A model generated the notes under the pieces. It was not told where the DNA came from, searched no databases, and saw nothing but the letters and a program-made list of their open reading frames with translations. DNA of 52,989 nucleotides from Planctomycetota bacterium (GTDB lineage: Bacteria > Planctomycetota > Uabimicrobiia > Uabimicrobiales > Uabimicrobiaceae), in assembly GCA_029260735.1 (NCBI GenBank), contig JAJDCR010000001.1, positions 1 to 52,989 on the forward strand, read 5' to 3'. Each line of letters opens with the position of its first letter. Position 1 is the stretch's first letter. The position numbers and the translations under genes are program-made. This document shows positions 24,274-33,859 of this stretch, piece after piece.

Positions 24274-24801
24274 TTATTCAAAGTCAATCAAAATGTTCAA
24301 CTGTTCTTTAAATGTCCATTGTATGTTGGCATCTGGTGGAAAATAATTTACCATTTTCAAATAGGTTCGATAAGAACATCCCATTTTGGCAAAGTAGAAG
24401 AACGATCTAAATATTCAGAAATTTCTCTTTTTGAGAAAAAGACTCTCCCGTCTTTATTTTTTTTGTAAAAAAATTATGAGATTCTTGACCGAGTTTTTTC
24501 CTTAAATCTATGTTCCTCTAGTGAACAATGGTTATTTTTACCTTTTTAGATGTTTTTTCGTTATTGAGTATACTTATTGACTTTTTAATTTTTTTGTGAT
24601 ATTATTTCTCTTTTAGGCGTGTACACGCAGAAATGGGGAGAGAAATCAAAAATAGAATTTGATTTCTAATAAATATTGTAACACGCTCTGTCTAGTAAAG
24701 TTTATTTTGAAATACCACTATAGTTTTGGTATTGGTGTGCCGTAAGGGCAGCCCAAGAGTAATTAACAAATCTTCCCCATTAGTATTTTTTCGAGTGCGT
24801 T
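24274..24801. other. Intergenic stretch with possible coding debris
   Basis: About 530 AT-rich bases. On the minus strand, 24357-24452 reads like protein (KREISEYLDRSSTLPKWDVL) before a TGA, without a start, and may be a gene remnant unrelated to UPF0182. A perfect 12-base palindrome GCGTGTACACGC lies at 24617-24628 and could be an operator. No RNA gene is visible. Confidence 0.4.
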
Positions 24802-27054
24802 ATGAAAGCAAAAAAATTCTTCCTCTTGCTTATAGTTTCGTCTGTGATACTTTCTGCTACTGAACAGAAAGGTCTTCCCGAACTCGAAAGGGAACTGCAA
24901 GAGTTTATCAAAAAGCCTATCAAAGATCCGCGAGATGATATTCTCAAACAACTTTTTGATCCTACAGCAGAGCAGTTAGAGCAGGTTCAAAAGCTCTTAG
25001 AGAATCCTGAATTGGATTCCGAAGTTCGAGCTTGGGTTATTTTTGCCATATCAAAAATGCCTATCCTGAAAAGTGAAGTAATGCTTCCCTTGCTTTATAG
25101 CGCTTTAAAAAATCCTTCCTGGCGAGTTCGCAAAAATGCCGCAAACACACTTTCTTCCTTAATGTTTCCCCAATCAACGTTCCCTCTTTTAGAAGCTCTT
25201 TGCGATTCGGAAGTACTTGTTCGTAATTCTATAGAATATGCTCTCGAAAGAGTTATTCAGTTAGACGAAGAAAAAAGAGTGGCTAAAGTTTTTTCTGATT
25301 TAGACGAAGATGGGCGCAACCGCTTTATTCGCGTTTTAGGGAAACTAGATGAACCTAAGGCCATTCCTTTTTTCTTAAAAGCTTGGGAAGATTCTTCTCC
25401 TCAAGTTCGCGCAACGGCTTTGTATTACTTATGCCAAAATGCTCCCCATCAAGTGCTCACTCTTATTGAGCAGTTAAAGAAAGAAAAGAGCTCAGAAGTA
25501 AAATTTATCGCAGCGCAAATGTTGAAAGAAATTGATTTTCCTGAGAAAAATGAGCTTTTGAGCAAATGGCTGAAAGACTCGGACGAAAAAGTTTGTTTAG
25601 CTGCAGCCAACTCTCTCCAATCTCCTGAAATTCTATGGAATTTTATTGAGAAGAGAAAAAGTTTTCCCATGGATCGTGTTTTTGCTACTGCAATTGCTTC
25701 TGCCTGTCGTAGCCAAGATCCCAAAGCCTTCTCTTTGGCTCAGAAAATATTAGAAAAAGAAGAGGTGGTTGACTATCACAAGGCTATTATTCTCAATAGC
25801 TTGGCCGAGTACAATCAAGCAGAAGCTTTTTTTGTTTTAGCCGAACACTTAAAAAGCCCTTCTGATTTTCTCCGAAACATAAGCCTGGCCTCTTTGATTT
25901 ATGCAAGTGAACGAAATTCTTTATCTCCTCCTGAAGAGAAAAGCTATCAGGCTTGGCAAGACTGGTATCAGCTTCACAAAGAAGCGATTCTTGCGCAAAA
26001 AAATCTAAAACACTCTTCTTTCCAAAATAAACATCGAAAAAGTTCTAACTACGTTCTTAAAGCCAATGTAGGAAATCTTTTCATCGATAATGTCTTAGTC
26101 ACCATGGAGTATCTCAACCAGTACTATCATGGGATATTTTCGGCACGCCCTATCGCAGAAACCCTCTCTGAATCCGAAATGTTAGCAGCTTCTCAGTTAG
26201 AAAAAGAAAAGCGCACTATCTTTGCTCATGGGGAAGGATATTTCTTTAAAGAATCAGGCGTTACGGTAGTCTTCGAAAATAATAAGGATAATAATAAAAG
26301 GATCATCCAGTACCCTTACAACAAAACAGTTTGGTTGACTCCCGGACGTGTAAAAAAAATAAAAACCCCAGAAGGAAAAATTATTACCCAACAAGATGGG
26401 TATGCTTTAGGGAAAGAAACGACCATTCGAGTATTTCGTAAAAGAAGAGGTTTTCAGAAATATGCTTCGAATAACGAAGGGCAGTGGGCTTTTCTAAAAG
26501 ATGCCGGAGCTTATTATTCTCCAATGCGAGCAGAGATTGTCACCTATGCCACCAGCGATCCTGATTTTGTGATACGAACTCTCTTTCACGAAACACTACA
26601 CCAAGTTCTTACTCAGTATATTTTTACTTGCCCTATATGGTTCAACGAAGGAATGGCAGAGTATGCCGATAGTTTTACTTGGAACGATGGGGGCTACCAA
26701 ATAGGTTTGCTTGATCCAAAACACCTCTATTTAGTCAAAAAAATAATCCAAGAAGAAAAATATACAAAGATAGAAAACTTACTCCAACTAGATCATTTTA
26801 GTTTCCATAATGACAATTTTGGACCTCACGAAATTAGCCACTACTCTTTGAGTTGGTCCTTGATTTATTTTTTGAAAAATGGTTATAATGGTAAGTATCA
26901 AAAATGCATAGATGAATATATTCTAGCTCTCCAAGACGGAGAAGATCCCTTCTTGTCCTTTAAACGAATTCTTGAGGAGCATGACTTGGATTTAGCTGAA
27001 CTGGAAAAAATTTGGAGATACTACTACCTTAACTTAGAATTCCCTCCTAAGTAA
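24802..27054 (+). CDS. Secreted HEAT-repeat protein with C-terminal gluzincin-type metallopeptidase domain
   Basis: A 750-residue protein with a signal peptide (residues 1-19). Residues about 40-400 are HEAT repeats (for example NPSWRVRKNAANTLSSL). The C-terminal part (about 540-740) resembles peptidase MA/DUF1570-type gluzincins: His596-Glu597-x-x-His600 in FHETLHQVLTQ, then WFNEGMAEY with Glu616 the probable third zinc ligand. All expected residues are present, so it may be an active zinc protease, with the HEAT array selecting substrate. The middle region has an acidic/basic linker. No strong ribosome site precedes the ATG. It stands alone, followed by palindromic element D. Confidence 0.8.
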   Translation: MKAKKFFLLLIVSSVILSATEQKGLPELERELQEFIKKPIKDPRDDILKQLFDPTAEQLEQVQKLLENPELDSEVRAWVIFAISKMPILKSEVMLPLLYSALKNPSWRVRKNAANTLSSLMFPQSTFPLLEALCDSEVLVRNSIEYALERVIQLDEEKRVAKVFSDLDEDGRNRFIRVLGKLDEPKAIPFFLKAWEDSSPQVRATALYYLCQNAPHQVLTLIEQLKKEKSSEVKFIAAQMLKEIDFPEKNELLSKWLKDSDEKVCLAAANSLQSPEILWNFIEKRKSFPMDRVFATAIASACRSQDPKAFSLAQKILEKEEVVDYHKAIILNSLAEYNQAEAFFVLAEHLKSPSDFLRNISLASLIYASERNSLSPPEEKSYQAWQDWYQLHKEAILAQKNLKHSSFQNKHRKSSNYVLKANVGNLFIDNVLVTMEYLNQYYHGIFSARPIAETLSESEMLAASQLEKEKRTIFAHGEGYFFKESGVTVVFENNKDNNKRIIQYPYNKTVWLTPGRVKKIKTPEGKIITQQDGYALGKETTIRVFRKRRGFQKYASNNEGQWAFLKDAGAYYSPMRAEIVTYATSDPDFVIRTLFHETLHQVLTQYIFTCPIWFNEGMAEYADSFTWNDGGYQIGLLDPKHLYLVKKIIQEEKYTKIENLLQLDHFSFHNDNFGPHEISHYSLSWSLIYFLKNGYNGKYQKCIDEYILALQDGEDPFLSFKRILEEHDLDLAELEKIWRYYYLNLEFPPK

Positions 27055-27133
27055 AGAAGCCCCTAATAGCCTCAAGACAGTCACTGTCCAATCATTATGG
27101 GCCTACAAAAAGATATACCTCCCATCAAAACTT

Positions 27134-27309
27134 GTTAGGTGCTTGGAAAGAAATAATCTCTCTAGTTGCGCAGCAGATTTTGTTTGCTAGCAAGGCGCTT
27201 TCGATGGCGCCTCTTGTCATTGGAATTTTTTTCTGTAACAGAGAAGCAACGCAGCTAGCAAACAAAAGATCAAGCAAATAGGGAGATTATTTCTTTCCAA
27301 GTGCCTAAG
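27134..27309. repeat. Long palindromic element, family D (single copy)
   Basis: A 176-base imperfect palindrome. The left arm runs from TTAGGTGCTTGGAAAGAAAT to TTTTGTTTGCTAGC; the right arm is its near-complement, from GCTAGCAAACAAAAGATC to TTCTTTCCAAGTGCCTAA. Arms are about 55 bases with a central spacer of roughly 65 bases. It fills the gap between the HEAT/peptidase gene and the ABC operon. It resembles a MITE or a large hairpin RNA. No second copy is in the window. Confidence 0.8.
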
Positions 27310-27370
27310 TACGACTTATCCCTTATCCTCCTTAAAAATCTCATAAAAAAACAGAAAAAGCAAAACGATT

Positions 27371-28129
27371 ATGATCGAAGTGAAAAACCTAACGAAAATT
27401 TTTATCGACGATGCCTCTCAAGGTAAAAAAGACACTATACGAATTAAGGCTGTTGATGATGTTTCATTTTCCTGTTCTCAGGGAGAAATTTTTGGTCTTC
27501 TGGGACCTAATGGCGCAGGAAAAACAACAACTTTAAGAGTACTCTCCACTGTTTTGCAACCTACTTCAGGGCAAGTTAGTGTTTTGGGTTTTGATGTAGT
27601 AGAGAATGCACAAAAAGTAAGACAAAACATCGGGTTTATTTCGGGAAGTACTCGCATATATGACCGCCTGACTCCAGAAGAAACGATTACCTATTTTGGT
27701 CGTCTTTATGGGATGGAAAGAAAAAAAATTCGCCAACGCTGTGAAGAGATCTATGACTTGTTTGATATGCGAAAGTTTGCTCATACTCTAAATTCTAAGC
27801 TTTCCACCGGAATGAAGCAAAAGGTATCCATTGCTCGGGCCATTGTCCATAATCCTTCCGTTCTCATTTTTGATGAACCCACTGCTAATTTAGATATTAT
27901 GGTGGGAAAGACCGTTTTGGAATTCATAAAACTTTGCCGAGAAGAAAAAAAATCAGTTATTCTCTCCACTCATATTATGAACGAAGCGGAAAAACTCTGT
28001 GATCGTTTAGGAGTAATTCATGAAGGAAAGTTACTGGCACTAGGAACATTAGCTGAACTGCGTCAAGAAAATGGAATGGATGATATAGAAGAAATCTTTT
28101 TTTCTCTTGTTCGGGAAAATGTAGATTAG
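27371..28129 (+). CDS. ABC transporter ATP-binding protein (NatA-like)
   Basis: A 252-residue ATPase with Walker A GPNGAGKTT (45-53), signature LSTGMKQK, Walker B LIFDEPTANLD and the switch His in LSTHIMNEAE. It belongs to the NatA/CcmA group of exporter ATPases acting with ABC-2 permeases. It energises the permease encoded nine bases downstream. NatAB exports sodium in Bacillus, but related pairs export drugs, lipids or peptides, so the substrate is open. The start is the first ATG; the preceding bases are AT-rich with a weak ribosome site. Confidence 0.9.
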   Translation: MIEVKNLTKIFIDDASQGKKDTIRIKAVDDVSFSCSQGEIFGLLGPNGAGKTTTLRVLSTVLQPTSGQVSVLGFDVVENAQKVRQNIGFISGSTRIYDRLTPEETITYFGRLYGMERKKIRQRCEEIYDLFDMRKFAHTLNSKLSTGMKQKVSIARAIVHNPSVLIFDEPTANLDIMVGKTVLEFIKLCREEKKSVILSTHIMNEAEKLCDRLGVIHEGKLLALGTLAELRQENGMDDIEEIFFSLVRENVD

Positions 28130-28138
28130 GGGACTGTA

Positions 28139-31100
28139 GTGAAATTACTGGCTAAATACGAAAATATCTACACTGTTTTTCAAAAAGAAATTATCGAGAC
28201 TTTACGAGATCGGCGAACTTTGTTTGTGATGACGCTTCTCCCTGTTCTCCTCTATCCTATCTTGATGCTGGGAGTAACTCAGCTTATTATTTACAAAATA
28301 GGGACTATCCAAAGTAAAAAAATTCCGATTGCTATTGAAGGGGAATCCGAAAAAATTTGGAAACTTCTGGAAAATGAAAATTTTGAATTAATCAAGACAA
28401 AGAATGCTCGACGAGAAGTCAATCAAGAGAAAGCCGTTTTGGGATTAAAAATTCCAGCTAACTTTGATATATCTATCGAACAACTCGAAGAAATTCCTCG
28501 CCTTATGCTTTTCTACTCAGGAGCTAGTGACCAAGGTCAGATCGTTTTGCGCAAGTTAGAAAATATTCTCCAGAGACTCCTCTATAAAGCCAAAAAAGAA
28601 GCCTTGAAAGACAGTCCCCCTGGCTTCATGCATCCTTTTCGGTTAATTTTAAAAAATGTCGCAGGTGCAGGAAAACAAGGTGCTTTTGAATTTGGTCGTC
28701 TATTGTCCATTTTGTTAGTTTTGATGGCGATTACTTTTCCTCTTTATCCCGCTATTGACATGGGAGCAGGAGAAAAGGAACGCGGTACAATGGAAACCCT
28801 TTTACTCTCTCCAGCTACCCGCTCGGAAATCGTTATTGGGAAGTATGGTGCTATCTTTGCCATTGCCATGGTCGGGTCCCTCTTAAACTTAGCTAGTATG
28901 GGTCTGACCTTTGGTTATTTTGCCAACCAAAGCGGCACTCTTTTGACCGCCAATAGTAGCAGGGTGAACTCCTATTCAACTCCGCAAATTCAAGATCTCT
29001 ATCCCGTTATTGCAGAGTCTGAACCAACCATTTCCAGCGAGCAAAAAATTAGTAGAATGTCGCTTCTTTCTGACGATCATTTGTTGACCAGTCGCGAAGA
29101 TGGTTCTGTTGCTTTTTGGTATATTCCTTGGGAGCAGCAAATTCAACGTAAGTGGCCTAAGTTATTTCGCGAAATTTCTTCCATAGTACGGTACGATAGA
29201 AAAAGCTGGATACTTGGCACAAAAAATGGCGATGTGATTCAGTATGTACCAAGGGAAAATAGACTTATGCGCCGCTCGAAAGTAAATGGCGAAATTAGAC
29301 AAGTGGTCATTTCTGAAAAAGGCGAACAAATAGCGGTTCATGTTAAGCCTTCTCCTGAAAAAAAGAGCAAAGCTGATTCACCAGACGAAGAAAAATCAGA
29401 AAAAAGTACCGAAGAAGAAAAAGGAGAGAGAGTTTATCTCATTGATCGTAAGTTTAAAAAAATTGCTTCTTGGGAAACGAGCGGAGACCTTTTGGCTCTT
29501 TCTGCCAGCAAGAAAAAAATTCTCTTTCATCGAGAAGGAGCTATTTGGATTTGCGATAGTCATAGTGGCAAAGGAGAAAGTTCTTTTGCGGGAGAGAAAG
29601 CAGAGTTCTTCCATCAAGACGAGTACATCTTGCTGGTTGAACAAGGAAAAATATTGATTCGTCGCCTGTTTGACCACGAAGTGGTTTTTCCAGAAGTGGC
29701 CTCTCAGGAAAAAAAGCAGCCTTTCTCTGTTTCCACTATGTACTTAGAAAAAAAAGATCTCTATCTTTTTCTAGGAACAACTCAAGGACATGTTCTTTTA
29801 AGTGGAATTGTTGAAAAAGAAGGCAAATTTAGCCTAGCTAACGAGCGGTTTCTGGGACAACATCGAAGCTCTATTGAGCAACTAGACATTTCCCAAGATA
29901 GTTTACAGTGCGTTTCTCTAGATAGTTCCGGAAAAGTGAAAAAATGGACCCTTTCCTCCCCGATTAAATTTTCCATTTCCTTGAGCACTATTTTGAAGAT
30001 GCTTATTATTCTCATTCCCTTAGTTGGTTTCTTTTCTGCTTTGTGTTTGAGTCTCTCTATTTTTGCCCGCAGTTATAAAGAAGGTCAGTATTACCTAACC
30101 CCCCTCGTTATCATCATTATGCCTTTGGTTATGGTTGCCTTTCTCCCCAATATGAATCTAACCCCACGCTTTTGTCTGGTTCCTGTTTCCAATGTCGTTC
30201 TTCTCTACAAAGAGCTTATGCTTGATAGCGCAACAGCGCAACAGTTTTTCTTAGTTTTCTGTAGCACACTGGCCTATGCTGCTTTGGCTCTAAATTGGGC
30301 GGTGAAGCTTTTTCAAAAAGAAAATGTTTTGTTTCGTGAGTCGGCCGTCATTCGTTGGGCTTTTTGGCGTAAAACTACTTTACATCCTAAAGTTTTCCCC
30401 GCTCAACAGGCCTTTATTTTCTTCTTCTTGATTATGGTTCTCTATCATTTTATGGGCCCTTACATCGCTCAAGGTAATTTTCTTTTAGGCCAAGCGACGG
30501 CAATGGTTTTCTTCTTAGTAGCCATTCCTCTAGTCTATACTCTTGGTTTTCGTTATAAAGCAAAACCAACCTTTTCTTTGAACTCACCAGGACCGTTTTC
30601 TAAATTTATTGCAACGATTGCCATTGCCTTAGGAGCACTTATTCTCAGTGCTATCCTGGCATCGTTTCAACAAATTGTTTTACCTATGGACAACTCTTAT
30701 CTAGAACAGTTCCAAAAACCATTCTTGGAAGCACTTGCAAATCAACCTTTATGGATCTTGCTTCTTTGTATTGCTATAGCTCCAGGAATTTGCGAAGAGT
30801 TCTTTTTTCGAGGCATGATTCTCTCCAGTCTGCTTTCCAGTCGGACTAAATTTAATGCCATTACAACAACGGCTTTTCTGTTTGCCTTAATGCATTTGGA
30901 TCTTAGTCGTTTTACTTTCACTTTCTCAATGGGCGTTTGCTTAGGGTATTTACTTGTTACAACAAGAAGTATTATTTTCCCTATGTTTGCTCATGCTCTG
31001 AGCAATGGATTGGTCACTACTTTAAGCTACTACGCTACCATGCAAAAATCGGGACTTATCCACGATTGGACCAACTGGGCTTATGAATCAATGATCGATG

Positions 31101-31219
31101 ACCCTATGCGAGCGAGTGCTGCGGGAGCTTGTATTTCGATCACCTTACTTTATTTCGGATTTCAATATCTAGGAGCTTCCCAAAGAGCTTCTCAGACTAA
31201 CAACGAAGAGAAAAAATAA
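28139..31219 (+). CDS. ABC-2 permease (NatB-like) with inserted propeller-like domain, fused to CPBP protease
   Basis: A 1026-residue protein from a GTG start preceded by GGGGAC. Residues about 1-265 are the first half of a NatB-type permease (FQKEIIETLRDRRTLFVMTLLPVLLYP motif region, then GAGEKERGTMETLL). Residues about 270-605 are soluble with WD40-like strands (for example SREDGSVAFWYIPW and KNGDVIQYVP, four-stranded units, DSSGKVKKWTL at the end) plus a Lys/Glu-rich loop. Permease helices resume at about 615. The C-terminus is a CPBP (CAAX-like) protease: Glu886-Glu887 and Arg891 in CEEFFFRG, and histidines in FALMHLD and MFAHALSN. NatB-CPBP fusions are known; the propeller-like insertion inside the permease is unusual. 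Confidence 0.85.
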   Translation: MKLLAKYENIYTVFQKEIIETLRDRRTLFVMTLLPVLLYPILMLGVTQLIIYKIGTIQSKKIPIAIEGESEKIWKLLENENFELIKTKNARREVNQEKAVLGLKIPANFDISIEQLEEIPRLMLFYSGASDQGQIVLRKLENILQRLLYKAKKEALKDSPPGFMHPFRLILKNVAGAGKQGAFEFGRLLSILLVLMAITFPLYPAIDMGAGEKERGTMETLLLSPATRSEIVIGKYGAIFAIAMVGSLLNLASMGLTFGYFANQSGTLLTANSSRVNSYSTPQIQDLYPVIAESEPTISSEQKISRMSLLSDDHLLTSREDGSVAFWYIPWEQQIQRKWPKLFREISSIVRYDRKSWILGTKNGDVIQYVPRENRLMRRSKVNGEIRQVVISEKGEQIAVHVKPSPEKKSKADSPDEEKSEKSTEEEKGERVYLIDRKFKKIASWETSGDLLALSASKKKILFHREGAIWICDSHSGKGESSFAGEKAEFFHQDEYILLVEQGKILIRRLFDHEVVFPEVASQEKKQPFSVSTMYLEKKDLYLFLGTTQGHVLLSGIVEKEGKFSLANERFLGQHRSSIEQLDISQDSLQCVSLDSSGKVKKWTLSSPIKFSISLSTILKMLIILIPLVGFFSALCLSLSIFARSYKEGQYYLTPLVIIIMPLVMVAFLPNMNLTPRFCLVPVSNVVLLYKELMLDSATAQQFFLVFCSTLAYAALALNWAVKLFQKENVLFRESAVIRWAFWRKTTLHPKVFPAQQAFIFFFLIMVLYHFMGPYIAQGNFLLGQATAMVFFLVAIPLVYTLGFRYKAKPTFSLNSPGPFSKFIATIAIALGALILSAILASFQQIVLPMDNSYLEQFQKPFLEALANQPLWILLLCIAIAPGICEEFFFRGMILSSLLSSRTKFNAITTTAFLFALMHLDLSRFTFTFSMGVCLGYLLVTTRSIIFPMFAHALSNGLVTTLSYYATMQKSGLIHDWTNWAYESMIDDPMRASAAGACISITLLYFGFQYLGASQRASQTNNEEKK

Positions 31220-31980
31220 TGAAAACGAACGGTTTGATATGGACTGTGGCCTTACTACTCTGTAGTGTTGCTCTCGGAGGAGAGCTTCCGCAAAACTGCC
31301 AACAAATTTTGCTTGTCGTAAACTCAGATTGGAATGCACCTACCGGTGATATGTACCGATTGGAGAAGAAAGACGATCAATGGAAAGTGGTCGGAGAAAA
31401 AGTAAAAGTAACCCTAGGCAGGACAGGTTTAGCCTGGGGGCTAGGAGAATTTGAGTCTCCCGAAAAAGAAGTTCACAAAAAAGAAGGGGATGGGAAAGCT
31501 CCCGCAGGTTTATTCCGCTTACGCCGAATGCTTTATGGATATGCCGAAAACCCTCCTAAAGAAATCCGCTGGCCTTATACTCAAGTGACAAAAGACTGGG
31601 TGGGAGTAGACGATGTCGACTCCATTTACTACAATCAAGTTTTTGACGAGAAAGAAATCGAAGAGAAGGATTGGGAGTCGCACGAAAAAATGCGCCGAAA
31701 AGACGATCTCTATAAATGGCTTCTCGTTATCGAGCACAATACATCTGACATTACCCCAGGAGCAGGTAGCTGTATATTCATGCACCTGTGGCGTTCCGAA
31801 ACTTCTCCCACCGCAGGATGCACAGCTCTTTCAGAGAAAAACTTTCTTGGTCTAATCCATTGGCTCTCGCCTGGGAAAAGGCCCATGATTCTGCAGCTTC
31901 CTCAGGGAGTTTATCCTCAGTGGCAAAAACGTCTTTCTTTGCCTGATTTACCGAAGGAAAAAGTGGAGAAGAAGGAATAA
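31219..31980 (+). CDS. Secreted L,D-transpeptidase (YkuD superfamily, YafK-like)
   Basis: A 253-residue protein with a signal peptide (1 to about 21). The YkuD catalytic motif is at 183-201: His189 in CIFMHLW and Cys201 in SPTAGCTAL, spaced as in COG3786/YafK-type enzymes. These enzymes cross-link or trim peptidoglycan, or attach lipoproteins to it; if this is a planctomycete, it supports a peptidoglycan wall. The segment KAPAGLFRL (93-101) is the usual start of the domain. Its ATG shares one base with the permease stop (TAATG), so it is the third gene of the ABC operon. Confidence 0.85.
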   Translation: MKTNGLIWTVALLLCSVALGGELPQNCQQILLVVNSDWNAPTGDMYRLEKKDDQWKVVGEKVKVTLGRTGLAWGLGEFESPEKEVHKKEGDGKAPAGLFRLRRMLYGYAENPPKEIRWPYTQVTKDWVGVDDVDSIYYNQVFDEKEIEEKDWESHEKMRRKDDLYKWLLVIEHNTSDITPGAGSCIFMHLWRSETSPTAGCTALSEKNFLGLIHWLSPGKRPMILQLPQGVYPQWQKRLSLPDLPKEKVEKKE

Positions 31981-32013
31981 GGAGAATCGTGACCTGTAAG
32001 CCATTGAGTATCT

Positions 32014-32211
32014 TACCAGGCGTAGCGGACAACCACGAGGGTCCTTGCGGACGACCCTCGCAGTTGTCCCTACATCACATCACCCGACGAATTCAGGTAA
32101 ATCCAATTGCCTAGTACCACCCCGATACAACCTATCGCGTAGTTATTTCCTGTAGGGACAACCACAAGGGCCGCCTGCAAAGGCCCTTGTGGTTGTCCGT
32201 TACGCCTGGTA
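32014..32211. repeat. Dispersed hairpin element, family B copy 1
   Basis: A 198-base element with inverted ends TACCAGGCGTAGCGGACAAC and GTTGTCCGTTACGCCTGGTA. Inside are two hairpins: GGACAACCACGAGGGTC paired with GACCCTCGCAGTTGTCC, and GGACAACCACAAGGGCC paired with GGCCCTTGTGGTTGTCC. It begins 34 bases after the L,D-transpeptidase stop. A related copy is at 39604-39750. Confidence 0.85.
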
Positions 32212-32230
32212 GAACCTAATTCCCAAAATA

Positions 32231-33553
32231 CTACCTCAAACCACCATCCCCTAACCCCGTATAAACCGCCTCTTTTAAACCCAACCAAGGATCACTCGCC
32301 GGAGTTAGAAAAATCTCAGCATAGACGCGCTCATTAAAAGCAACCAAGCCCTTCTGCCAAGCTCCCTCCTTAAACCAACTATGAATTTGACTGTGAAATT
32401 CATATTCATTGCGAATAGTATCCACGGCGAGAGTACTTTCAAAGTTTCTTATCATCGTAAGGAGAGGAGACTCTATCTGAGCTTTGCTTACCGTGAGGGC
32501 CGCTGCTGTTAAAGCAGGGTTTTGATAAGTCATCAATTTTCGGCTGCTTGCGTCTAGCCGAGATTCCTGGGCATACAATAGAGCTATCTTTCTCCAGGTT
32601 TCCTCGTTCATTTTCTCTTTCAATGACTTTGTATCAGAAATAGTCGTCATAATGTTTAAAAGAGGTTCTTCGACCAAACGTTTGCCATAAGTTACTTCGA
32701 TCGCCTCTTTCGCCGAAACATTTTTTATTTCATTATTGGTTTTCCCTTCCCAAAGAAGACTAACTCTTGTCAGATCTTTGGACCAAGCTTTTTCAAGAGA
32801 GAGCAGTTCTTCTTCATGGTATTTTTCTAACAAAGCTCCCCGAGATTTGTCCTCTATTTTTGGGAGCCGCTCCCATAATCCATAGTTCGATTGAAGTACG
32901 CGCAAAAACGACTTAGGCCCATAGATACCCGGTATTGCATCCAGTAAGCGACCTTGGGAATCGAGAGTGTAGTGGACTGCATTTCCCGTGATCGTTCGAG
33001 TAACTACTCGACCATCACCAAAGTCAATCGTAATACGAGGAACAGGTCTAACCGATTCCCAATGAAGAACAAAATTTTGCCGCAAATACATAGAAATTTC
33101 TTTGTTTGCATACAACACGGTACGCATAAAACGACCATTGGCTCAGCAAAACTCCTCATCTAAGGTACCCAACAAACGCAAAGATAGAATGGGTTTTCCC
33201 TCAGAAGCAGCCAACTCTTTCGCTTTGCTAAGGTCTGTGTGCCAGTAAAGACCAGAAAACGAAGCGTGTTTCTGCCGAGCAACAGCATCTATTACCTGCA
33301 TCACTCGTTCTTGTTCAGGAGTGACAATAACAGTCGAAAGAAAAGGAACCACTGTAGGAGGAGTAAAATTCGAAATTAAAGCATCTAAACCCTCTTGCCC
33401 TCTTTGGCGAAGTTGCGAAATAGCAAACTCCTGCTTTTCGTTTTCCGAAAGAGCCAGCTTAACCCACTCAGATAAATCACGCTCTTGAGCGCAAACTTGA
33501 CCGACAAGAACCACAAAAAATAATAATAGAACTAATTTTTTTTTCCTCAGCAT
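32231..33553 (-). CDS. Secreted thioredoxin-like protein with in-frame UGA (candidate selenoprotein)
   Basis: Two frames in the same register (33553-33146 and 33142-32231) are separated only by one TGA at 33145-33143. Read through, they give a 440-residue protein: a signal peptide (MLRKKKLVLL... to CAQ), an alpha-helical N-terminal part, then a thioredoxin-like region with SKAKELAASEGKPILSLRLL, GTLDEEFC-[UGA]-ANGRFMRT and LHWESVRPVPRITIDFGDGR. In relatives I remember, the UGA position is a conserved Cys (SCANSRF), so selenocysteine at residue 137 fits. GGAG eight bases before the ATG at 33553 sets the start. The distal half has no ribosome site of its own. The alternative is a nonsense mutation or sequencing error. 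Confidence 0.6.
33117..33138 (-). promoter_or_regulatory. Candidate SECIS-like hairpin after the UGA
   Basis: On the minus strand, four bases after the UGA, ATGGTCGT and GCGTACCGT can pair (eight pairs including two G-U, with one bulged U) around a five-base UUUAU loop. The bulged-U stem resembles the E. coli fdhF upper stem, but the loop lacks the usual G-U bases and lies closer to the UGA. Weak by itself. Confidence 0.25.
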
Positions 33554-33859
33554 GGAATAGTCTCCTACATAAATGTGAATGACACTGTATTTTTCCGCTG
33601 AAGACAAGTCTATCACAAGAGCTGCTAGCTTACTGTAACGGCTTTGTAACATTGTTTATTTCGCTCTCGGGTTTCATGAGAAAAGCAAATTTTTCACTGA
33701 CGAAAGCAAATAGGACATATAAAATATCTAGATATTTTATACTCCAGTCGCATAGAGCAAAATATCTTATTGCTAAACTACAATAAATTAGTATTCTTGA
33801 AGCTGACATGGAGAGATCTAACGAGAACTAAATCAAGAAACATTCGAAAGGAGTTACAT

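Noticed and set aside
32070..32288. 72-codon frame over repeat family B
   Set aside because: Lies mostly inside the hairpin element and has no coding character.
33128..33145. Reading the distal thioredoxin-like frame as a separate gene starting at the ATG at 33127
   Set aside because: No ribosome site precedes that ATG, the frame is continuous with the upstream part, and protein similarity I remember spans the TGA.
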